Assembly: GCA_963576725.1 (NCBI GenBank)
Contig: OY755241.1
Span: 33,110,853-33,174,852, forward strand
Direction: 5' to 3'
Length of the DNA: 64,000 bases
From: Azorinus chamasolen
Taxonomy: Eukaryota > Mollusca > Bivalvia > Cardiida > Solecurtidae
The translations under genes were made by a program, and so were the position numbers. Numbering within the stretch: the first letter of the stretch is position 1; each line of letters opens with the position of its first letter. This document shows, piece after piece, positions 31,178 to 43,100 of the stretch. Under the pieces are notes generated by a model that saw nothing but the letters and a program-made list of their open reading frames with translations, was not told where the DNA came from and searched no databases.

Positions 31178-34100
31178 GTAAAGTACAGTATTTGTTTGTG
31201 TCCCCATCCTAAAATTTGGCTAAATGCAGTTTCATTAGACATGCCCGTGTTTTGCAAACAATTCCTGCTGCCTTAATGGTTCAAGTAATTCAGGTTGTTA
31301 AGATATACAGAATAGTGTATTAATGGCCTTTTATAAATAATGTATCATGTTGTTTAAACTTTAATGCCCTAAGTTTGCTGATTGTTCAATGACACTAGTC
31401 TGCCAGTGTCAGCAGTGTCAGTACAGATCACAGGGGGCCATTTCGTGGTCTAGATGGTCTTAAAAGTAAAAAAAAAATGATTGGGTCAATTTAGTGTTAT
31501 ATTGTATACAATGGTAAATCCAACTCCAGATTTCCCAACCAATTCAAAAATAACGCAGACAAGATGGAATAATCACTATTAAAAAATGAGTATTATTATA
31601 CCTCATGTGGCGTTCCTATACAAATTTTCCATATACCTGCCATGACTGTTCCATTGTACTGTTCCATGCAACATTATCTCGTGCGGCCAACAGTACTTAT
31701 TAAAATGCTTATTAAAATGTGTGCATAACATCATCTGACTGACGTCATCGATTGACGTCATCTGACGCTTGCAATTCGATCAACAAACGTCATGAATTCT
31801 GAAAGCTGTTTTTGTTTCTGTTGAAATATTTGAGAAATGTGGCAATATGCGACTATTTCAGAGGAGGATCTGTCAAGATTGGACGTTGAAAACTCAAAAG
31901 ACTCCACCAGTATTTAACGTGAAATGAATAGAAATGTGAAGCTGTTCCGCGATTTTTTGAAGCACGGAATATAACTTTTGTTTCAAACTGTAAATCTTTT
32001 TGCTGACGAAATTGATTGTGCTGTTCAGTATAATAAAATAAATATCACATCCTATGGACAGGAGAGCGACATCACATATTGCTAACGCCTCGGTGAACAT
32101 AACCAACCTCTGGTTGACAATACATGCTGTCGCTCTCCATAGGATGTGATATTTATATAATATTTGGTACTAACATTAAACTGGGACATTGTACTTTTCA
32201 AATATTAATAAATATAACTTTTGATACATTCCGGCTAAGCAGTGGCCAGTGCCGACGTGAAATTCCTACAAAATACGCTGATTTTGCTTACTCAAACGAG
32301 AAGTCGCAATAACGACTTCCGCTTGGCCCCCTTGTAAAACGGCCATAATTGCGATGCCTCGGGACAAAACGATTGTGCAATCAATACATATGACAAAAAG
32401 CTATCGTTTACCTCTCAAGCTCTCTGCAGCCTCTGATGCAGATAAAAAATGCAGACGAATTTTCGTGCAGTTAGCAGATTTAAAGCTCTTTCAGGCAACT
32501 ACGAGTCACGTGAACTGCTTCCTTTACAATAACAACATCCAGGTGCCTGTTATCTTGCTTACCCTCTAAGTGTTAATGGGAACGCGGGGCACCATCGTTC
32601 GGCCTATCAGGTGCCTTGTTACTGACTAAGTAGGAAGTTGGTCATGTTGTTGCGACTTCTCGTTTGGGTAAGCAAGATCAGTCGAAATGTATCAAAAGTT
32701 ATATTATTTGAAAAGTAAAATGTCCCAGCTTTACGTTAGTACCAAAAGCAAACATTAGTGGTTATTTCATCTTGGCTGTCTGAAACTGGGCAGGAAATCG
32801 GTGAATCGGGAGTTGGAACCCTTGTATAGATAATATAACACTAAATCAACCCAATCAATATTTTTGACTTTTAAGACCATCTAGACCCACAAAATGCCCC
32901 CCTGTGGTACAGATCACTGTACCTACTGCAACAATTTTTAGTCAGGGGCTCGCCTTACAAAAGATCCTCTGATTGACACAGTCATAACTTATCAGTTCAA
33001 TTTTGTGGCGATTACTTCTATAAAATTATTGCACACTTTAGCAAGCAACAATTTTAAAGACAAAATTCATGCAACAAGTTTTTATACCAATCCCAACTTC
33101 AAGTTCACCCACATTTATGTTATAGCTCAATAGCAATAAACTATAATAAATACGATATACACAATGTAGCATTTACAACATATAAACTAAAAATATGTTT
33201 GCACTTGAAGTGGATCTTAAGAGATGTTTTGATTAGAGTTGATATCAATTTACAATTTTACATGTGTCGATTCGATATGTAAATAAATAAAATCTAACTA
33301 TCGGCATGTATCTATCCATTATGATTTGAAATATAATCAACCCTATACCAATGGTACATTTCAAATGCTTTTGCAAAACGTGTAGATCCAGATCCTAATA
33401 GTCCTATAGGAGTCATATGATAAGGATCTTCTCATTTGCTTCTTCCTGTACTGTGCTGGATCCCTTACCTAAGTATTCTGGCACAATATGAGTATATACT
33501 TGTATGATGGGAAAATGATGCATTTTTAAAAAAAGATAAAAACATTACACTCCAGAGTTAGATGCCCATCAAGGGCTTGATGACCAGTACTATGAATGGG
33601 GCTTTAATGACTTCTTCTGGGAGCCTGATCCATCGTCTATTACTGGGAGCCTGATCCATAGTCTATTACCAGAAGGGAAGAAAGACTGCTTGTAAGCCGT
33701 GACAGGCATCAAGAACCTGTTGGCATGGTCATGTTTATGCAAATCTCCAGATAAGATGCTTGTGGTGCTCTTGTTTATATTGATATTCATTTGGGAAAGG
33801 GTTAAACTACATAGAATTATCTACTAACGATTGTCTGTCTGCCTGTGTATGCAACCATGCAATGGTATGGATTCAGAAATGGTATGGATTTTTCCTATGA
33901 AATTTGTGTAAATATTTAGTACCATAAAGTGATGTGGCACTGCAAGTATCGCGCTCAGGTTGAATTTGGAACGTCATCAGAGTTATAGCCCTTTGTTTGT
34001 TAAAAACTTAACATACTTGTTAGTCCAGAGTTATATCTCAGAAACAGCTTGGAGTTTTTCTATAAAACTTTGTTTAACCCTTCGCTTGCTGAATTTTAAA

Positions 34101-37100
34101 ATACATTTCTCCTTCTTTACCCATGACCTGTGGTACAATTACATATATATTCACTGTGTACAAGTATTTCGCTGTGCAATCACTGCTATGGAGTGCACTG
34201 GTTGCACAATCAATTTGTAAATAGTGCAGACCCTGATGAGACAGCTCCTGTAGGAGCTGTCTCATCTGGGTCTTCACTATTTACAGGTAGGTATATTGAC
34301 GTGAATAGCAAGCGAAGGGTTAATGTGAAGTAGCATAAGGAAGTGTGACCCTGCAAGTATCACTCACAATGATTTTGGAACATTAAGATATCGCCCTTTG
34401 TATAATCCGTCAAGAGTCATATATCAGAAACAGTTTGGCGTTTTTTATGAAACTTTATGTAAACGTTTACAGTTTAGTTGCATTTTTTTAAGGAAATGCG
34501 ACCCACCAAGTACCAATCACATTGACCTGGGAACACCAAAGTTGTTGCCCTTTGTTTGTGAAAATGTTTGTCCTTCTGGTCAATAAATGGTTTAAATACT
34601 GAGACTAGTACATGTACTTGTTTGGCAGGGGATATCAATTCAGCAAATTTGCTTGTTGTTTTTCAGAGGGAATTTTCAAGTTATGATTCAAATTCTAATA
34701 ATTGTTATTGAAAATACTGGCATTAATCCGAATCCCAATAATCTGAAAATTCCAGCACATGAGCTGGTCCCATTGATCATTATGATGTATTTTATTGATT
34801 GTTGATTCCCGGCACAGTGTTTTTGCTCCTTCGAGATCGATATTTATACCTTTTCACTCCCCTTTTGTAAACTTTTGGGAGCTCATCCAGTGTGACATTA
34901 TATCTACTAAAACTTGCAAAAAACACTGATGGTAAGATTTCAGTATCATCCAACAGGTCAGTAGAATGTGACTTTAATTTGGAGAAGATAATTATTTATT
35001 AGGAGAAGATACCGATAAGAAGTTAATGAGGAGTTTGAGAAGTTTGACAGATTTGAGTGAGAAAAAGTGAATTAAAAGCTAGCATTATAAAGCACCATTT
35101 GATTTATCCATTATAATTGTACTAACATATTGTGATTGAATAATCTAGCGAAGGGCAATTCTGCCAGTTCATTTATTGAACACATATAAAGCAGGTGGTT
35201 GCTTAACCCATTCCCTCATATTGACGCCTTTTGACGCCTTGGCAAATTTCATCTGTTGAAACCATTGTGATAAATTGAGCATTTGCTCCTATGGGAACAA
35301 ATGCTCTATTTATCACAATGGTTTCAAACTACAAAATTCTAAAATTTTCCTTTTCTCCAGAAGTAATGCTCCTTTTCGGTAGATTTATTCAAATTAGCCT
35401 ATGAGGTACAGTGCTCCCTCCATTAATGTGACCTCTCAACAACTGTTCCCTCCCTATAACGACAGCGTCTATTCCCCCCGGAGGATTTTCAAGTAAAACT
35501 CCTTCCCGCAAACGATACCTCTCTACAACGGCTAACGGCATGTAGATTTGTAGCCGGACGGTAACATTTACCTCCCTTCAACGGTACTTCAGGTGAACGT
35601 AATTTTCCAAACACTGAACCAAGCATGTAAAAGATGATTGGTCCCAATGACACTAATCTTTATGTAATTAACGGCCGCCTGTCACCTTACTAGCTCCGAG
35701 CAATTCAGTCAACCATAGCTAATCCGTTGTGCGACACAAGCGACGGTTGGTGTGTAAATCCATTATGACACACTGGCACCTATATGCTGTTGTGTATGAC
35801 TGATTAGGAAAAGACTGAATTTCAATTGAGAAACAGTGTCACTTAGGGATCACTTCTCCGTCGTCCGTCCGTCTGTCTGTCTGTCCGTCACACTTTCGTT
35901 TTTTTGGCTGTAATTTCTCAACTAATCATTATACAGATTTCAAATTTCACATGTGTCTTCCTCTCACTGAGGACCATTGATGCAACAAAGGTCCATCACT
36001 CTTCATGCAATATTTTTTATGCCCCCATTGACGATAGTCAGGGGGCATATTGTTTTTGCCCTGTCTGTTTGTTTGTCTGTTTGTCCGTTTGTCTGTTTGT
36101 TTGTCAGCAACTTAAACATTGGTCATAACTTTTGAGCCAGTACAGATAGAGACTTGATATTTGGCATGCATATGTATCTCATAAAGCCGCACATTTTGAG
36201 GGGAGATATGTCAAGGTCATCCTTCAAGGTCAGAGGTCAAATATATGGGTCAAATCACTGACTTTAACATTGGCCAGAACTTTTGGACCAGTAGAGATAG
36301 AGACTTGATATTTGGCATGCATATGTATCTCATAAAGCCGCACATTTTGAGGGGTGACATGTCAAGGTCATCCTTCAGGATCAAAGGTCAAATTGTCTGT
36401 TTCTTTGTCTGTAACTTTAACACAACCTTAACATTGGTCTTAACTTTTTAGCCAGTACAGATAGAGACTTGATATTTGACATGCATATGTATCTCATAAA
36501 GCCGCACATTTTGAGGGGTGACATGTCAAGGTCAAGGTCATCCTTCAAGGTCAGAGGTCAAATATATGAGGGGGCATAGTGTTCACAAACACATCTTGTT
36601 GAGTTATTCCCCTTTGTTCTGATATTCACACTCCAGCATATTAACAGTTTTTGTGTCAGTTGCGAGCAGGTGACACATGTGTTCCTCTGAACACTCTTGT
36701 CTATACATATATTTATAAAGTATAAAAATCTTATCGGTTAAAAAAGTTTATTTCTCTCTTGTTTCAGAACGATAACCATAGACGCTTTCGATTTGTCACT
36801 TCTAGAAAAAGATCATGTGACAGAAATAAACTTCAATCGAGCACGGTCATAAACTGAACTTAGAAACAAAAAATTCTTCAAGGCAACAGTACTCTTGTCA
36901 AATTTGAACATAAATGCGTGATGATTTTTTTCCCGTTTTCTCAGAAGTTTTCTTCTGAACATTTCTACTCCTGGTGGACCTAATCACACACACTCATTTT
37001 TCAACTTGCGGATTGCGATTCATGGATGTAGGCATACATTTTGTTATGAATTCTAAATAAGTCTGTCTGTCTGTTAATCTGTCTATCTATCTACCTATTT

Positions 37101-40100
37101 ATTAAATCATCAACCTATCCATCCATCTGTCAAAATACGTCTGTGTAGTGTTTCCTCCCAACAACAACACCTTCCCCACAGCGACACTTTTATGTGTTTT
37201 CGAAAAGTGTCGTTGTTCAGAGGGAGCACTGTAATGGGTTAATGCAGGGTAAAAGTAATGCAGAAAGCTCCTTTCTTGTCTTCAAACTGTTGCTCATTTA
37301 GTCATTATATCTTCTTATGCTGTTCTTTATTACCACATTCATTTGTACTGTTGGTGTAGAGTTATAAATCACATGATATGCAATGAATTTGCATTTTAAG
37401 CTCATCTGTTTCGAAGAAAAGTTGATCTATTGTGTCGTAGGCGTTGGCGTTGTCATCGCCGTCGTGGTGCAAAAACTTTAATGTAGCTCATTACTCGAAA
37501 TGTAACTTTTGTCAAATTCTGATAATAATTGTGTCAGATAAACATTTGATCTCCTAGGCTAATCCAGATTGACTCTTAATCCTTTCCCTGTTCAATATTT
37601 AGTCCAATTTTCAATAACTACAGAATATTCATGATCAAAATAGTTATAATGAAATATAGAAGGTGGTACATGATTACATGTGTACATTATAGCAAATTTA
37701 GAAAGTGAAGAAACAGGTCTTTTAAATTCCATTAACAAACAGAGCAGACCCTGATCAGACGGCTCCCGTCTGATCTGGGTCTACTCTGTTTGCAAATGTA
37801 GGAAAACATGTTTATAAGAAGGATAGGGTTAACTTCATAGATAGACACAGTCACACTGCTCTGTTTGCATGTGGACTGATATGATTCTAGTTTCTGACAT
37901 AGTCAAACTTTCTCTTGTTCAAAATGTCTTTCTTAAAATTCAGTCTATTCAGCTAATTAATCAGTGACACGAAGTCATGGGTCCATGGAGGATTATATAT
38001 AATTATATATTTTATAGTGTCACATGCCTTTGATTAACCATGGGCCATTCCCACATGTTGATAGGATATTCACTGAAACCACTTTCTAAATTGAAAGCAT
38101 CTGGGTCCATGCTTATAAAACTTTTTAGTTGAGTCTGAGTTCGTTCTCAAGCATTTGATTGGTCAGATTTGAGTTCTCAAGCTTTTGATTGGTCAGGTTT
38201 GAGCCAAAGGCTTGAGAACGAACTCAGACTCAGCTAAAAGTTTTATAAGCATGGATACAAATGTTTGTAAGGCTATCTTTTAGGATCAGATAACAAGAAT
38301 TTTTTTCCCGATCACTCATTTATATTCATACTTTTATTAACATTTACAGTGCAGGACACGAGTCACTAATGTCCTTTGCAAACAGTGTAGACTCAGATGA
38401 GAAGGCTCCTAGAGGAGCCCTCTCATTAGAGTCTGCACTGTTTATATTACACTTTTCTTCAGAAAAAATCCTTAAATATTGACCGTAAGCTTGACCTGTT
38501 TGAATATTGGAATAGTCCATTTGAAAATTCAGCGTTGTAAGGGTTAATTATTGATTTATATTCATACTTTCATTAACCGTTTCCTATTCTATGTACAGTA
38601 AACCTCTTTATAACGGCCTCTAAATTACATCAAGTATTTTGTGTTAAAGGCAGGTGGCTGCTTAAAGCAAGGTGAAAGTAAAACAGAACGTTCCAATAGG
38701 AGCATTCTGTTTTACTTTCACCTTGCTTTAAGGAGTCACCTGCCATATACACCAACTAATTAGCATAATTTAGTGGCCGTTATGGAGAGGTTTTACTGTA
38801 TATTCCAAATTTCAATACCTACTATATATTTATGGACAAAGTAGCTATAATAATGATATATGGAAGGTGGAGCATGGTAGCCATTTTAGAAAGTAAAGAA
38901 ACAGATCTATCAAATTCCATGAGCAAATAGAGCAGACCCTGATCAGATGGCTCCTATAGGAGCCATCTGATCTGGGTCTACACTGTTTGCAAATGCGTGA
39001 AAAGACTTTTATATGAAGGAACGGGTTAATTATTTCTTACGTGAATATCAATGAGAGAAAGGCTCAATGAGAGAAAGGCTTTATCAATCATGAGCTAAAG
39101 GCTTTATTTGTAATACTACGTATAGGGTAAAGCTAAAAGCTTTATTTGTAATACTACGTATACAGTAAAGCTAAAAGCTTTTACTATATTGACACATCTA
39201 TGGGACTTACTGGTGTCCATTTTGTCTCCACAAACATGATATGTTAATGGCGTCTTCCTGGCAAGGAAGTCTGCATTTAGAGATATCGTATAATACTAGT
39301 TGAAAAGCTTTTAACCCTTTCCCTGTTCTATGTTTATTCCAAATTTCAATACCTACTTAATATTCATGGACAAAATAGTTATAATGGAAGAAGGAATGTG
39401 GAAAATTGTAGCCATTTTAGAAACTACAGAAACATATATCAGATCCTATTAGCAAACCAAGCAGACCCTAAAGGAGCAGTCTGATCTGGGTCTACATGTT
39501 CTCTGATTGCAATTGCGTGAAAAGGTGTGTAAACTTCTTTTCACGCATTTGCAAACAGAGTAGGCCCAGATCAGATTATGGCCCAGGGTTTTCATTTTCA
39601 TTCTGAATGCATAGTGAAAAACCATGGCATGCTTTCTATACCAAGGATAACACAATAAAGAGCATGCTCTTATTTCCATTGTGGTCCGATTATTTTCTGG
39701 ACATAGCAGATTGCACTGAAATTTTTAAGGTTTCTAGGAAAACAACCGATGCAAAACTAATTTCAGCCGATGGTTACTTCAATCGGCAATCGGCTGAAAA
39801 TGAAAACCCTGATGGCTCCTATAGGGTCTGCTCAGTGTTTGCTTATGATATAATACAGCTATCAGTATCTGATTCTTCAGTTTCTGCCTGAACTGAGACA
39901 TCCCGTGTTCATACAATATGCTTAGGAAAAATTCAGCTAATAAATATTCACAGGGTCTCCCCTGGCTTTTTTTTTCTTTGCGCCATCACTTTCGCCAAAT
40001 GAGAAAAACTTGTGCCAAATAAGAATTTTGTTTCGCCAATTTTGATCTGTTGGAGCCAAAGTTAGAGCCAAAGTTTTCCTTCAGATTCTATGTCATGAAA

Positions 40101-43100
40101 CTATCGATTATTCTTGAAAATGTTTACCACAGCAGAAGCAACTTGTGTATGTTTACATTTCCTTTAGTATTTCTTATTGTTTATGTCAATAATTGAAGAC
40201 TGTTTTGATCCCTCTATGAGTCTCATCTACATTTAAGTATTGGATCATTTGTCACTTATCTCCTTTCAGTTTTGTCAAAGACCTATGATAAAACATGTTT
40301 TATCATAGGTCTTTGGTTTTGTACACATTTCAGATTATTGTTTTATAAGATAAATTACTTGTAATTGAAAAATGTCATCATGAACTTCCAAGTGCCATTT
40401 CTAATCTGTTTTACTCTCTCTGCAACAAATAATTCAGAATATCTTATTTTAACCCTTTCCCTTTACTGTTAACCATTTCCCTGTTCTGTATTTAGGCTAA
40501 ATCTCAATACCTGCTGAATATTCATTAACAAAATAGTTATTTAAAAGAAATATGGAATGTGGAACATTGTAGATATTTTAGAAAGCAAATTAAGGATCTA
40601 TCAAATTCTATTAGCAAACAGAGTAGACCCTGATCAGACGGCTCCTCTATGAGCCATCTGACCTGGGTCTACTCTGTTTGCAAATGCTTGAAAACAAGTT
40701 TATAATATGACTCGTAATGAGGGAAAGGGTTAATAAACGGATAATATCTGTTAAAAACACTAACAAAGAAGGTAAATAGGGGCACAAAACAGACTGAAAG
40801 CATAAAACACATCTATAATTATAAATGTATAGGACACCCGATAAATAGTTGAATTATTTTATCTCCCAATTATCAACTGAGAAACTACGTAGCCTGAGTA
40901 ATGCAGAAACAGTTTCTTATAAAGACCGATCTGATCCAAATAGCCCGTGATAATCCCAAACCAGAGCCAATTAAAAGCCTAGTTTGTCGTTCTTTAATCT
41001 CTTTGATGCATAGCCTTAGGTGTCAGTTCCCTTGTTTGAGTAATAAACGTGCCACAAGGTTATTGAAATCACCCACGGCTTAAACTTGTAGTGATCGTCC
41101 CCATTGTTTGACACGACTGGTTCCCCGCTTAATCTGTTTGCATACGTGTACCAGTAGGGCACAAATCGGGAACCAGTTAGAATCACATATTTCACGCATG
41201 ATTTCCGGTGTGTTCGAGGGGCTTTTCTCAGAGTATGTGTGTAAACATCCGACACGCTAATACACAAATGGATGAAACAGCGATAATTGACTGAGAGGGC
41301 CAAAATGGGTCTGTAATTCTCGGCACATTCTGAATTTTTTGCTTTCGCCACCAAATTCGCCAGACTTGATTTTTTTATCGCCAGATTATAAATATTTTCG
41401 CCATTGGCGACATTGGCGACCGCCAGCGGGAACCCTGATTCATGAAGTTATTATTCCTTGCATGAATAGTGAACAGCGAAAGGGTTAAAACAGGTGATAT
41501 TTTGGTTTTATCCAAGCTAGCTGTTAACTAACATTTAGTTACATTGCAAACTGTTGAAGGAGCCAGGGAACATTATTTATGGACGTTTGTCAATCATTGG
41601 CCTTCATTGATTGGAGAGAGTGACACAGATGTTTGTCCTCCAGAGTGTGAGAATCAATTTATTGACATTACTGACCAATGTTTAGGTCAGGGATTTTACC
41701 CCAATGCAGTAATCATTGTACATGTATAGGCGTAGTTGCAGTTAAAATCTTAACCCTAAATTCCCTGCTGAATATTATTGAAAGAAACAATGGAAGTAAA
41801 CAGAGCAGACCTAAACAGAGCAGACCCTGATCAGACATATCCTACAGGAGCTGTCTGATCTGGGTCTAATCTAATAGTAAAGGTATGAAAAAACAACAAC
41901 ATTTATATGAGGGAAATTATAGGTTTCACAGGATGTTTTACATATGATCACATGGTTTTAATCCTGAAATTATTTTCTGCCAAAAAATCTTATTATTTCA
42001 AAGTGCATGATAATTATACTTTGAAATGCAAATTCAGAGTTTCAAATAGTTTGGATTATGATAAGATACCTAGTCCTCATCTCAGTGTATGATAAGATAC
42101 CTAGTCCTCATCTCAGTCTTATGATACCTAGTACTCATCTCAGTCTTATGATACCTAGTACTCATCTCAGTCTTATGATACCTAGTACTCATCTCAGTCT
42201 TATGATCAGATACCTAGTACTCATCTCAGTCTTATGATACCTAGTCCTCATCTCAGTCTTATGATACCTAGTACTCATCTCAGTGTATGATAAGATACCT
42301 AGTCCTCATCTCAGTCTTATGATACCTAGTACTCATCTCAGTCTTATGATACCTAGTCCTCATCTCAGTCTTATGATCAGATACCTAGTCCTCATCTCAG
42401 TGTATGATAAGATACCTAGTACTGACTCATCTCAGTCTTATAATCAGATACCTAGTACTTATCTCAGTCTTATGATACCTAGTCCTCATCTCAGTGTATG
42501 ATCAGATACCTAGTACTCATCTCAGTCTTATGATCAGATACCTAGTACTCATCTCAGTCTTATGATACCTAGTAATCATCTCAGTCTTATGATACAGATA
42601 CCTAAGTCCTCATCTCAGTCTTATGATACCTAGTACTCATCTCAGACTTATAATAAAATACCTAGTCCTTATCTCAGTGTATGATAAGATACCTAGTACC
42701 GGTACTCATCTCACTCTTATGATCAGATACCTAGTCCTCATCTCAGACTTATGATAAAATACCTAGTCCTTATCTCAGTGTATGATAAGATACCTAGTCC
42801 TCATCTCAGTCTTATGATAAGATACCTAGTACTCATCTCAGTGTATGATAAGATATCTATAGTATTCATCTCAGTCATCTGGCCAAATTCTTTACAGAAA
42901 ATAGGTAACCATTTCACTGCCATGCAGCTAGAAAGTTAACGGTTGGGCCTTCCCTGATGTACATTTGTATATTCATGCAAGAAATAAGGACATCATGAAT
43001 ATTTATTAGCTGAACTTTTATAATGGCATAATTATGTACACACGCATCTTTGGTATTGGTAGAAAACATCTGGTCAGGTGTATTATAATTTAATAAGCAA

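Larger units (their letters stand above)
31429..32906. mobile_element. hAT-like element, 1478 bp, 8-bp target duplication
   Basis: Terminal inverted repeats CACAGGGGG(C/G)CATTT and beyond, about 110 bp long, flanked on both sides by GTACAGAT. No transposase frame; the interior holds nested inverted repeats. Confidence 0.8.
35203..37242 (+). mobile_element. A element, second layer, TTAA duplicated
   Basis: TTAACCCATTCCCTC, normal stem and arm to CCTATGAGG, then broken at TA (35407) and resumed at 37232 as TAATGGGTTAA. Confidence 0.85.
35180..37272. mobile_element. C remnant, outermost layer of a four-level nest
   Basis: AAAGCAGGTGGTTGC (to 35202) rejoins TTAATGCAGGGTAAAAGTAA (from 37239) as a C stem once the inner layers and one TTAA are removed. 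Confidence 0.75.
39951..41437. mobile_element. CAGGG-ended element, 1487 bp, carrying a B2
   Basis: TIR CAGGGT(C/T)(T/-)CCC..TGGC, subterminal CGCCA repeats, flanks share ATTCA. Contains the B2 at 40469-40733; no transposase frame. Confidence 0.65.
39531..41487 (+). mobile_element. B element interrupted twice
   Basis: CTTTTCACGCATTTGC, break in the core at 39584-39811, long arm to TAAATATTCA, break at 39951-41437, then ATTCATGAAG to GGGTTAA. Confidence 0.75.

Noticed and set aside
41544..41729. 61-codon frame with several cysteines as the missing NPDC1 Cys-rich exon
   Set aside because: No good acceptor/donor pair in the required phase, and cysteine spacing is not clearly that of NPDC1.
42050..42880. 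CRISPR-like regular repeats (also 53139-53838)
   Set aside because: Units differ by indels and point changes and have no unique spacers; the locus is eukaryotic intron DNA. They are minisatellites.
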